Source: Bathynomus jamesi
Lineage: Eukaryota; Arthropoda; Malacostraca; Isopoda; Cirolanidae
NCBI GenBank assembly: GCA_023014485.1
Contig: JAJOZX010003307.1
Location: forward strand, 456,001-520,000
Reading direction: 5' to 3'
DNA length: 64,000 bases
Shown here in pieces: positions 54,936-64,000 of the stretch (its first letter is position 1; each line of letters starts with the position of its first letter). Under the pieces are notes generated by a model. That model saw only the letters and a list, made by a program, of their open reading frames with translations. It made no database searches and was not told the origin of the DNA. A program made the translations under genes and the position numbers.

Positions 54936-57795
54936 TAAGTATATATATTTAATTGTTTCACTCACTCTTTGTACAATGACTATAAACCTTTCATTACTGT
55001 ATTTCTCTAATTCGTTTCCTCTAAATTCTCCCAATAATGACTTGTACTGTACGTACGCATTAAATAACTATGGCATATTAATTATGTAGTAATGCCTAGT
55101 TAAGAATATTAATTTTTGTTTAATTAAGATTATAATGTTTAATGTAAATCATTTACTAATAATTGTGAAATTACGAAAAAGTATGTTTTAGATTTAAATT
55201 GTTAAAAATGAGTTGGCAATCCTGAACAGAGGCCCACAGAGTAGACTACCCCCACAAGGAAGTCAGTCTTCAGGCGGCGCGTTAAGCGTGAGGTTGGCGT
55301 CATGTAACGTAAAATTTAATTAATTGTTTGTGCCCCTCTCCGACGTAAAATGTTATAGTAAAATTCCGTACTCCCACCCCCCTAAATTACTTAAACCATT
55401 TTCGGAAGTAAATAAAAGAGTTAAAAAGTGTTAAAAGAGTGTTAATAAACCCCCCTTTGTTTTGTAACGACTTTCATAGTCTCGGCGTGGCTACCATGAA
55501 TATAATTGTAAAGTAGTGTTGAAATGAGTAGAGAAAGCAAGTGATAAATGAAATAAAGAGCCGATAGTAGAGTAAATAAGTAAATAAAGTAAAATAAATG
55601 AGTGAACGCTATATTTGGTAGCAGCGGTTCACTATATTTGGTGGCAGTTAACCTTATTAAATTGTTATCAATTTAATAATACGAACCCATGCATTCCGTT
55701 AGGCCTATGCATTATTTTTTTTCGTTTCTGATAAATAGGAATTCAAAATTTGTGCGTGTGTTCTTTCGACTAATCACGATCGTTTTCACGTTTTCCGTAT
55801 AAAGAAAATTAGTAGATATTCTGTTTCGCTACCCGTTTTAGAGTAATTATCAAATTAAACAAAAATTCAATGTAATTTGAAAATGGCGCCCATTGTTTTC
55901 CAAATTATTCTGAGTCACGTCGCTTCAAAAATTTTTGCGCGTCAAAATTTGTTGTTTGAGATCGAGTCTAGACTCAAAACTTATTTTAGTCGTTACAGGG
56001 TCGGTAGAAAAACTTGTCCGACTCAATATTGCGAGTCATTATTACGTTAAATTTCGTTCATTAGGTCGGAGAGGACATAGTTTTGAAAATTTATCGTGCT
56101 GCCTGAGGACTCAATTTTTCTTTTTTTTCGTCTCTTCCACTGTTATGCCTGTTTCAGCTTACCTTTTAAGAATTGACGTATGGCATAATTTGAATAACTA
56201 TGACGCCATAAAGTAGCTTAATTCCCTTCACATTTTCCATACCTTGAATACTGATTATATCTTTAGTATTCAATGTATGGTAAATTCTTTAACATAATAT
56301 TATTATTCGACCATATTCATCCATACGTCCATATCTTATCTTGACCGTTATCTTTTATTAATTGTATTAATTATTCATGCACCGACCTACCTATTGTCTA
56401 CTTATGCCTTATCAACCTGTCAGTCCATGTTTACTCGTGTCAGCCTCTATTACGCACAACCTGTTGTGTGATTATCGATATGTGTATAATACTTATGCAC
56501 TTGTACATGTCCGCTGATAGTCATGATTACGTACATGTAAATACGGGTACATGTATTCTTTTTATTTTTTCTTTAAATTATTTAACCTCTCGCAAGATAC
56601 TCGTTCATGCTGACGCAAGTATTCGAATTCCGATGACGACACCAAAAGCGGGCATCTGAATACAAAATCGCCTCTCTTGCTTGCTTCTAATTTATAAAAC
56701 ATTACGTGTGTTATGTTATATATATATGACCATGTACTTTGTTATACTCCTAACATCCTAATTGTCTATAAATTTAAAACCCTGTAAAACTATAGTTAAC
56801 TGTGTTCAATTGTAATTAAATGTAATAATTTAATATAATGTAATTAATGTACTTTAATGAAACTACAATTAACGATAATAAACGAATGTGAATTAATTGG
56901 TAATTATAATCATAATTATAATAAACCAAAATTACAATGTACTCAGTGATGTACTTGGGATTATACTCAGTGTACTACTCTGACATTATGTCGCCATTTA
57001 GGAATGTATACTCGGTGATATTTTTTTTTTTATTTATTTTTTCGTTTTATTTTGGAATCTTTCAAAATTCTAATGTGTGTTTAAATTATGCTTAACGTCC
57101 AAGAAGTGTTTAGATCTCCAGTCAAAGGGGGGAACTTAACCCTCAACTGCACTCCCCCAAAATTTACTTATTTAATTCTTGTATTGTAAATTCAATCACT
57201 CCTGTGTTAGCATCCCTTCAGCGAGGAGGTCGGAGTCCTCCTCGAGGAGGCCGAGGCCTCCTCACTTTTAAATTCCGGCCTGAGCCGAGGTCGAACCTCT
57301 CCCCCTGTTATTCAGAATTAGACTTAGAGGCTGAGCACTACCTGTACATTTTAGCAGTAAATTACAGTAAGAAAAAGTCTTTATCTTCTCCTTCGAGCCT
57401 TGCTCTCTTCAGAGAACTTAGTCATTAAAATAGAGAAAAATAATTTCCCGATACGTTACAAGAAGAATTGGGGAACCTTCAGAGAGCTCTACAGAATCCT
57501 CCGATCCACTATAAGAACAACTCGGAGAGTAGTATAGAGGAAACTACTGCGATTAACAAATCCGTTGCTGCCACCTAACCAGAACCCCCGTCGACTTCGA
57601 ACCAACCAAGACCATAGACGGAGGGGGTTAACATATACATGCATCTTACGTACTACACAATCTTTAAAAAAAAAAAAAAAGGCATCGACCCAGAGCCTCG
57701 GAGTCCCCTGGGGAGACCATAAATGTCCCCTCTTCTGGCTCCCTCGCTGCCAATACCTGAAACGCAGACCAGCGAAGCGGGGCTGGCTCTGCTAC
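54936..57795. other. Unassigned stretch; possible LTR-element scraps
   Basis: No reading frame of note. Near 55613-55645 TATTTGGTAGCAGCGGTTC and TATTTGGTGGCAGTTAACC resemble the primer-binding region after a 5-prime LTR of gypsy-type elements, and near 57112-57132 TCCAGTCAAAGGGGGGAACT looks like a polypurine tract. No matching LTR pair or gag/pol was found, so this is only a hint. 57225-57265 holds a CTCCTCGAGGAGG palindrome and GAGGCCGAGGCCTCC. Confidence 0.35.
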
Positions 57796-58602
57796 TATAA
57801 AAAACTATATAGGGTTATGTTTAATTGCCGTTACCCTCATCCGTAGGAAATTTCCAGCAGATATTGGTGGAGAGTTGACGATAAAAACCCTACGTCTTTT
57901 CGTTAAAAAGTTGTTTGCGGAGGTCTTCAAAAGACCTCGTTAAGTAGTGTTTTTTTGGTTAATGTTTAATTTATATACCTTCGGTATTTAGAGCTGCCTA
58001 ATGGTAAAGAAGAAAATTACCATACCTTATTATTTCGTTGGGCTTCGCTTCTGGTTGTAGGGCGCGCGGCTCTCTTTCGATGTAGGTGATGGGGTTACTC
58101 AGCGAGTTTATTCGGTTTAATTAATATAGGCAACACTATACTTAAATACCTGAAGGAATAGGCCTATTCTTTTGAGTTATTAGTTTATATTATTAGGTAT
58201 TCACTCAGAATTTATAGGAAGATTAAGCACTTCTCCCTTGCCTAAAGCATCACTCTTGACTAAGCAGCTCTGAGATGAGCTAATATAAAATTTCTGTCTT
58301 AAAAATTCACTGACTTTACAAAGTCCCCAGACGTCTAATTTTTGTGTTTTCATTTCTTCTCTCGAAGTAATTTTCACGCGTCAGCGATGGAAAATTTTTA
58401 TACGAAATAATGCATTTATCTTATGTGGACCGAATGCCTGTTCCCAATAGGCTATGTCGCCAATCCCGAGACAGTTTTGTAGTTATTCTATTCAATAAAT
58501 TAATGACTTGTATTTAATTAATTAAATACAAATCATTAATTTCTTAAGAAATAAAGGTACCACATGTGATATCATATTGTAGGCGTGTATAGTTTTTCCA
58601 TA
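57796..58602 (-). mobile_element. Unclassified MITE copy R, 807 bp, 5-bp TSD GCTAC
   Basis: It is the inverted counterpart of 42522-43357. GCTAC is duplicated at 57791-57795 and 58603-58607. Outer bases TATAAAAAACTATATAGGG (left) and, read inwards, TATGGAAAAACTATACACG (right). Small indels separate the two copies; neither has coding capacity. Confidence 0.82.
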
Positions 58603-58607
58603 GCTAC

Positions 58608-59420
58608 TGCCTATTGAGATGGTCTGGTCCTCTGCCTGATTCATTTTTCATAAACTTCTGCCAAATTCGTGGCCTTCCCTCAAATTTTCAATCTGTTGAA
58701 CACCACCTCTCTAAACTTCGCCTTCTCTTCCTCACTGAAACAAGTGTCTGGGACGACTGACGGCAACTCCTTTTCTGTGCCTTCCTACTTTCGCTATACT
58801 CAATTTCATTCCAAAGGTGGATGTTGCATATATGTACTCAACGTCCTTGTTTGCTCTCGCATTTTCAAACTTGAATGACCCGAATTCTACACACACTGGC
58901 TCGGTTTACATGCCACTCTCAAACTAAATACATCTGCGCTGTCTACCTTTCTCCTAATTTTACTGAGTATCCAAAACTCTCTGACTACCTCGCTTCCGAA
59001 GTGGAATATATTCTATCCCACTCCTTTTGCTGAAATCTCCGTTTTAGGAGATTTCAATGTTCACCACCACCTTTGGCTTTTCTCTCATTTCACTGATATA
59101 CTTGATGAACTAGCTGACAACTTTTCTATCGAATGACCTAAAGCAGATTGTAACAGCATCCTACTCGTATCCCCAATCGCTTTGGAGATAGGCCCAACAT
59201 TCTGAATTTATTTTTCCCTCCGACCACAATCTTATACCAATCAGCACTTTGGCATTGCTGATTGGAAGCCTTAAAGCTATGCCGACCTTGGGGTTGCGAA
59301 GATCATATTTTGGGTCGCGAACCGATCTGATAATTTTATTTTCAATTCTCTTCCTACGGCCGTCCGACAAGACATTTATCAATCATGAATGTAGTTGTAT
59401 TCCCGCGCATAATAAACGCT
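58608..59420 (+). pseudogene. Jockey-type LINE endonuclease fragment
   Basis: Frames give FINFCQIRGLPSNFQSVEHH, LFLTETSVWDD, KYICAVYLSPNFTEYPKL, then VLGDFNVHHHLWLFSHFTD-like and HPTRIPNRFGDRPNILNLFF. This is the APE-type endonuclease of jockey elements (LTET, YLSPN, GDFNVHH.LWL, TRIPDR.GD). Frameshifts break it several times. Only the 5-prime half of ORF2 is present; the fragment ends at the CA microsatellite. Confidence 0.7.
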
Positions 59421-59433
59421 GTGCTTATGAAGT

Positions 59434-59435
<2 letters not shown>

Positions 59436-59481
<46 letters not shown>
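59436..59481. repeat. (CA)n microsatellite
   Basis: About 23 uninterrupted CA units lie between the jockey fragment and the SINE head. Confidence 0.95.
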
Positions 59482-59484
<3 letters not shown>

Positions 59485-59624
59485 GCCTTGGTGGTGGTGT
59501 GGTTAGCGTCGCTGACTACGAATCCATCGGCCCCGGGTTCGAGACCCGACGGCAGCCGGCGCGCAGCAAAACCCAGCTGTTCATCCTTCCACACAATAAA
59601 GAAAGTGGTTGGTAGATAAATGGG
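59482..59624 (+). repeat. tRNA-derived SINE-like segment 1
   Basis: TGGTGTGGTTAGCGTCGC (about 59495-59512) fits a polymerase III A box and GGTTCGAGACC (59536-59546) a B box, at tRNA spacing. The 3-prime part ends TTGGTAGATAAATGGG at 59609-59624, the same 16 bases that end the RTE-like element at 61493-61508. Confidence 0.7.
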
Positions 59625-61490
59625 ATGAAGCAAGGGACGAGGAGAGTAGGAACGCCTACAGAGAAGCAAAAAAGAGAGCGAAAAAGGTGGTGGCGATGGC
59701 GAAGGGTGCAGCTTACAGGGAGGTGTATGACAACTTGGAGATAAGGGAAGGACAGAATAAGATCTTCAGAATAGCGAGGCAGAGAGATAAGGAGTCAAAG
59801 GATTTGAACCAAGTAAAGATGATCAAGGACGAGGAAGGCAGGGTACTGATGGATGATGCTGAGATTTTGAACAGGTGGAGAGATTACTTTTAAAAAACTG
59901 ATGAATGAAGAAAATGATCGTGTGGAGAGAGAGGTAGCAGCAACAGAGAATGCAGGAGAGGTGGACATGATTGAAAGGGAGGAGGTGCTAGAGGCATTGC
60001 GGAAAATGAAAGCGGGAAAAACGGTGGGACCGGAGTGACGGTCACTCCGGTCCCACCGTTTTTCCCGGTCCGGTCACCGGACAATATCCCAGTGGAGGTG
60101 TGGAAGTACCTGGGGGAGTTCGGAGTCCAGTTTTTGGTGAAGCTTTTCAATAGCATAATGCAGACGGAGCACATGCCTGATGAGTGGAGGGAAAGCACTC
60201 TAATACCAATCTACAAGAACAAAGGCGATGCGCAATCCTGCAGTAACTACAGAGGTATCAAATTGATGAGCCATACGATGAAGCTCTTCGAGAGTATCAT
60301 TGAAAAAAGAGAGAGAGGTGAGGTGGAGATCAGCGACGATCAGTTCGGTTTTATGCTTGGAAGGAGTACCACGGATGCCATTTTCGCTCTTAGGTAGTTG
60401 ATGGAGCGGTACCGGGAAGGACAGAAGGAGCTGCATTGTGTGTTCATTGATCTGGAGAAGGCCTGCAATCGAGTGCCCAGGCAAGAGGTGTGGCAGTGTA
60501 TGAGGGAAAAAGGGGTGACGGAGAAGTATGTAAAGGTGGTCCAAGATACGTATGTTGGCTGCAGCACATTGGTGACGTGTGCAGCGGGAGTAACAGAGGG
60601 CTTCACGGTGGAGGTGGGGGTGCATCAAGGATCAGCCCTCAGCTCCCTTCTGTTCGCCGTGGTGGTGGATGTACTGACGGAGCGGGTCAGGTTGGGTCTC
60701 CCCTGGAGCATGATGTTTGCCGACGATATTGCCCTCTGTGCAGAGAGGAGGGGCCGTGCAGGAAAGGTTGGAGGAGTGGAGAGGAGCACTGGAAGATAGG
60801 TATGCGGGTGAGCAGAACGAAAACGGAGTATATGTGTCGTGGTGGCGAAGTTGGGCAGGTGACCCTACAAGGTGAACGGGTGTCGGAAGCACGACACTTC
60901 AAGTACCTGGGCTCCGTCGTACAGAAGGACGGAGATGTGGATGTGGAGATAAGCAGAAGGGTACAAGCAGGGTGGAACAACTGGCGGAAGATGACGGGAG
61001 TATTGTGTGATAAAAGAGTGCCAACACGACTGAAAGAAAGAGTGTACAAGAGTGTGGTGAGACCAGCAATAATGTATGGATTGGAGACAGTACCCATGAC
61101 GAAGGCGCTGGAAAACAAGCTAGAGGTGGCGGAGATGAGAAAGTTGCGCTGGTCGTGTTGAGTGACTAGTTGGGATAGAGTGAGGAACGAGTTAATACGA
61201 GGATCATTAAAGGTTGGACGCATATCTGAAAAAGTGCGCGAGGCAAGACTACGATGGTTGGGACAAATGAAGAGGAAGGACTGTGGTACATAGGAAACAG
61301 GATGTTAGATATGGAACCGCCGGGTAGGAGAAGAGGAGGAAGACCTCGGAGAAGATGGATGGACAGTGTTCGGGACGACCTGAGGGAGCGGGAGCTGGAT
61401 GTCGAGCTGGTACAGGATAGACAAGAGTGGAGGAGGAGGATCCGCAGCAGCGACCCCGCGCAAGTGCGGGACTAATAATACTGTAGAAGA
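59616..61490 (+). pseudogene. RTE-like LINE, reverse transcriptase region
   Basis: The order is: coiled linker (RNAYREAKKRAKKVVAMAK), KMKAGKTVGP, IPVEVWKYLGE, MPDEWRESTLIPIYKNKGD, NYRGIKLMSHTMKLFE, DDQFGFMLGRSTTDAIFALR, stop, then HCVFIDLEKACNRVPR, GVHQGSALSSLLF and MMFADDIALCAE, with FKYLGSVVQKDGD and RRGGRPRRRWMDSVRDD at the end. FADD is the polymerase box. The endonuclease is missing, so the copy is 5-prime truncated. Stops at about 59891 and 60397 and frameshifts near 60785 and 61160 disable it, and a foldback at 60014-60066 sits in the KAGK..GPD block. GC-rich sequence sets it apart from its AT-rich surroundings. Confidence 0.85.
60014..60066. repeat. Perfect 26-bp inverted repeat with 1-nt centre
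   Basis: Arm 60014-60039 (starting GGGAAAAACGGTGGGACC) is the exact reverse complement of 60041-60066. It interrupts the RTE-like frame between GKTVGP and DNIPVEV; the right arm looks like a local inverted copy of the coding sequence. Confidence 0.95.
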
Positions 61491-61507
61491 ACTTGGTAGA
61501 TAAATGG

Positions 61508-61643
61508 GTACCCTAGGTGGCCTAGTGGTTAAGACGCTGGGCTGCTGATGGGGCGTGGTTCGGATTCCACGTTAAACTATAGGTCTAAGGTGGAGTGAAA
61601 AGCTTGACCTTCGTCAGAATGAACAATTCGGGTGGAAGCTAAC

Positions 61644-61650
<7 letters not shown>
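61508..61650 (+). repeat. tRNA-derived SINE-like segment 2
   Basis: TGGCCTAGTGGTTAAGACGC (A box region, from 61519) and GGTTCGGATTCCAC (B box region, 61557-61570) are spaced as in tRNA genes. A 70-bp body follows, then an AT microsatellite tail. It abuts the end of the RTE-like element. Confidence 0.7.

Positions 61651-61694
<44 letters not shown>
61650..61694. repeat. (AT)n microsatellite
   Basis: About 22 AT units follow the SINE-like segment and precede the Penelope-like terminus. Confidence 0.95.
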
Positions 61695-61698
<4 letters not shown>

Positions 61699-61731
61699 TA
61701 TATATAATGAATAAAACCACGAAGGAAAGGA

Positions 61732-61766
61732 AACTCAAGCGCTTTCGTCTAATGACATCCTCAGGA
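61732..61766 (-). ncRNA. Candidate hammerhead-like motif at a Penelope-like element end
   Basis: On the minus strand the sequence has CTGAGGA (fits the CUGANGA core), then GTC-ATTA-GAC (3-bp stem II), then GAAA, followed by GCGCTT (short stem III with a U-H cleavage position) and GAG that can pair with the bases before CTGA. Hammerhead motifs are reported in Penelope-like elements. One extra T between the core and stem II departs from the consensus, and stem I needs G-U pairs, so activity is uncertain. Confidence 0.4.
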
Positions 61767-61812
61767 ACACTGAAGTAAATAAAGAGTTCAAGACTATATA
61801 TAGGCTACAAAA

Positions 61813-61975
61813 AAAAAATATATATATATATAATAAATATAGAAATAAAAATTGTGGGAGGAGCATACAAATTTTTAAGGAAAACTACCAATTTTAGCAC
61901 TTTGCCCGAATTCAACACAAGATCAAATGGATTGTTTACAACCAATTTTATAGATAATGCCTGAATGATATATAG
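61813..61975 (-). repeat. Truncated tandem copy of the Penelope-like 3-prime end
   Basis: Blocks such as GGAGCATACAAATTT and TTTTAGCACT recur at 62030-62075, and ATTGTTTACAACCAATTTTA recurs at 62376. So a shortened copy of the element's 3-prime region sits just downstream of the main copy. Confidence 0.7.
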
Positions 61976-62053
61976 GTCACAAAAAAATAAAAAAATAAAA
62001 ATAAATTGAAAAACAAAAATTGTAAGAGGAGCATACAAATTTATAAGGGAAAA

Positions 62054-63966
62054 TTACCAAAGTTTTAGCACTCTGCCCTTCTTGTGTAAATCCGTTCTGA
62101 ATGAATTCAAAACAACGGGATCGAGTTGAAAAAGACCTTTGCTCATGTTAAAGTTATTTGTAAGTTGGATAATAGCAGACTCAAGAATATTTCTATTAAC
62201 AATGTTGGTAGAGTGAAACAAAACTGAAGCATTATTCCAATCAATACAATGGGGTAACTCTGACAGAGGGACAAAAAGGGCACTGGACGACTGTCCCGTT
62301 CTAACGGAATATTGATGTTGTTTTACACGCGTGTGCAAATCCTTTCCCGTCTGACCAATGTAAAAGGAATCACATTGTTTACAACCAATTTTATAGATAA
62401 TGCCTGAATTATTGGTAGGGCTATTTTTTTACTATGATATTTTTCACAATATTGTTATATGAAAATACTACATTAATATCCAAAAGTTTAAGTACATTAG
62501 CAATGCCTAAAAAGCCTGGGAAAAATGGAAGTACTAAAATATTCTTTGACAAAGTGCGAGTGTTATTATTCACACGACAGAAGGTTCGTTTTGCCTTGTT
62601 AAGACAAGATTCCATAAACGCAGGTGGGTATCACAGATCACTTACAATACCGTTGATTTTTTCCAATTCGGCATCAATGTATTCCGGACTGGCGATCCTA
62701 AGAGTGCGGAGAAACATTGAAGAAAATATGGCCTTCTTAATAGGGGTGTCATGTCCAGAGCAAAAGTGTATGTAGGACAAATTTTGTTTTTTTCCGATAG
62801 ATACTAAACTTAAAACCTGGGCTTTCCCTATGTATACGCACATTCAAAAACGGGATTGAGTTGTCTTGTTCCACTTCTAAAGTAAACTTAATGGAGGGGA
62901 CTTGATCATTTAACTGAAGGAAGAAGTCATCCAGGTCACGATTCATGGGCCAGATACACAAAATATCGTCGACGTACCGCAACCATGGGATGCCAACCCC
63001 GAGGATTCTCGGAATGTAAGTAATTTCGAAAAACTCCACATAAATATTGGAGAGGAGGGGCGACAAGGGGTTGCCCATGGCCATCCCAAAAACCTGTTGA
63101 TAATACTCGCTATTGAAAGTGAATTTACAGTCTTTGATGCAAAGCTTAATAAGTTCCAAAACGATGTGTGCAGGTAGTGGCAGGTCGTACTTATGTAATT
63201 CTCGGCAGAGAAAGTCAAGCATATCGTCAATCGGCACTTTTGTAAACAATGAACAAACGTCAAAAAGTTCTGATGAATCTGTCGTTGGTTTCAGTGCGTA
63301 CATTCAATTTTTCAGTAAGATCCATGGAATTTTTTACATGTGAATCAGAGATAGTTCCGAGAATGGGGGACAAGACTTTGACAAGCCATTTGGAGAGTTT
63401 ACAGGTAATAGAGCCCACCGAGCTAATAAATAGGGCGCATAGGGTTGCCAGGTCTGTGGGTTTTAATAAGACCGTAAAGGTAGGGAAGAGAAGGTGAAGT
63501 GGACATGAAAAGAGGAATTAAGTCTATGATCTTTAAGAATGCGTTTCAAGCCACTATTGAATGATTTGATGACGTCATCCTGCGGGTTGTTCGTAAGTTT
63601 TCTGTATGTGGCGGGGTCCTGCAGCAGCTCGTTCATTTTTCTAATGTCGTCCACTTTGTCCATAATAACTATGGTGGTAGCCTTGGCTGCTTTGATAATA
63701 TGGAGCTCACCATCTTTTTTTAATTGTGAGAGGCTATTGCGAAAACTTTTAGGAAAGTTAGCTTCGTAAGTACTATTCGCAGCACTATAGACAAGGCCTT
63801 TAACTATGTTAACCAAAGACAGGAAGATTACACAGTTTTTCAAAACAAGCGAGACTATAATCTTCCTCAGTCTTTGGTTAACATAGTTAAAGGCCTTGTC
63901 TTTAGTGCTGCGAATGGTACTTACGAAGCTAACTTTCCTAAACGTTTTCGCAATAGCCTCGCACAA
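62054..63966 (-). pseudogene. Penelope-like retroelement, RT plus GIY-YIG endonuclease
   Basis: The minus-strand order is: N-terminal region ELHIIKAAKATTIVIMDKVD and LLQDPATYRKLTNNP (63720-63570), RT with LFDVCSLFTKVPID, GMAMGNPLSPLLSNIYVEF and WLRYVDDILCIW (63290-62940), a linker, and a GIY-YIG nuclease with GIIYKIGCKQC, SFYIGQTGKDLHTRVKQH (62405-62320) and NRNILESAIIQ. YVDD is the catalytic box. Frames break near 63300-63490, 62750-62640 and 62400-62340. This domain order defines canonical Penelope-like elements, which copy themselves by target-primed reverse transcription. The 5-prime end continues into the inverted repeat at 63691-64000. Confidence 0.88.
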
Positions 63967-64000
63967 TTAAAAAAAAGATGGTGAGCTCCATATTACCAAA
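63691..64000. repeat. Head-to-head inverted repeat of Penelope-like 5-prime sequence (cut by window end)
   Basis: 63691-63830 and 63858-64000 are inverted copies with few mismatches (for example AGGAAGATTA / TAATCTTCCT at the inner edge), around a 27-nt centre. The right arm reads into a second copy of the same element on the + strand and is cut by the window end. Confidence 0.9.

Noticed and set aside
42522..58602. A 16-kb giant transposon with ~800-bp inverted repeats
   Set aside because: Each arm has its own inverted ends and its own 5-bp target duplication (GGGGG versus GCTAC), so they are two separate insertions of a short element.
37229..64000. Search for the last METTL2-like exon (DRRLQVNRG / MYRVW block)
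   Set aside because: No reading of this kind was found in the + strand open frames. The exon may lie beyond the window.

Overview
The window is a stretch of a transposon-laden animal genome, most likely an arthropod and quite possibly a crustacean. The evidence is GT-AG introns, AT-rich intergenic DNA, metazoan transposon families (Ty3/gypsy of CsRn1 type, jockey, CR1-like, RTE-like, Penelope-like, Tc1/mariner, piggyBac, hAT, CMC-like) and tRNA-derived SINE heads. No prokaryotic or viral gene organisation is present.

The one host gene I can support is a METTL2/METTL8-type tRNA N3-methylcytidine methyltransferase on the + strand. Three internal exons are visible (2499-2855, 7377-7490, 37059-37228) and their reading frames join perfectly. 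The introns are 4.5 kb and 29.6 kb, and nearly everything between the exons is mobile DNA. The first and last exons lie outside the window or were not found.

Layout. 1-1538: right part of an element coding for a DGC-x-x-QY protein. 4598-7281: a TIR element of CMC-like appearance in intron 1. 8060-11875: CR1-like and other non-LTR debris. 11930-13945: jockey 3-prime end split by a hAT-like MITE. 14712-15190: hAT MITE. 15437-20518: complete young gypsy element with identical LTRs. 20680-22257: Tc1. 22900-25242: piggyBac with one internal stop. 26370-27334: Tc1-type MITE carrying a 24-bp minisatellite. 27541-35300: RTE-like retrotransposon interrupted by a hAT (27941-33720), which holds a 28-bp minisatellite, an AT microsatellite and an intact piggyBac (30299-33476). 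35308-36684: degenerate Tc1/mariner-like element.

Downstream of the last visible METTL exon: 37662-42143 is a long-TIR element related to the one at position 1, with a Tc1 inside. 42522-43357 and 57796-58602 are two opposite copies of a MITE with 5-bp target duplications. 43948-48116 is a hAT containing a second CMC-like copy (45048-47839), itself containing a 211-bp MITE. 49030-52740 holds LINE debris and a 5S rRNA-like segment. 53574-54933 is a mariner with an uninterrupted DD41D transposase. 58608-61490 holds jockey and RTE-like pieces with SINE heads. 61732-64000 is a Penelope-like element next to a head-to-head second copy.

The most useful products of the reading are the exact element boundaries. 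For most insertions both terminal repeats and a target-site duplication are visible, so the nesting order can be reconstructed base by base. In two places, removing an insertion restores an interrupted coding frame. The best candidates for under-described biology are two arthropod protein families, usually met as uncharacterised proteins, that sit here inside TIR-bounded mobile elements.
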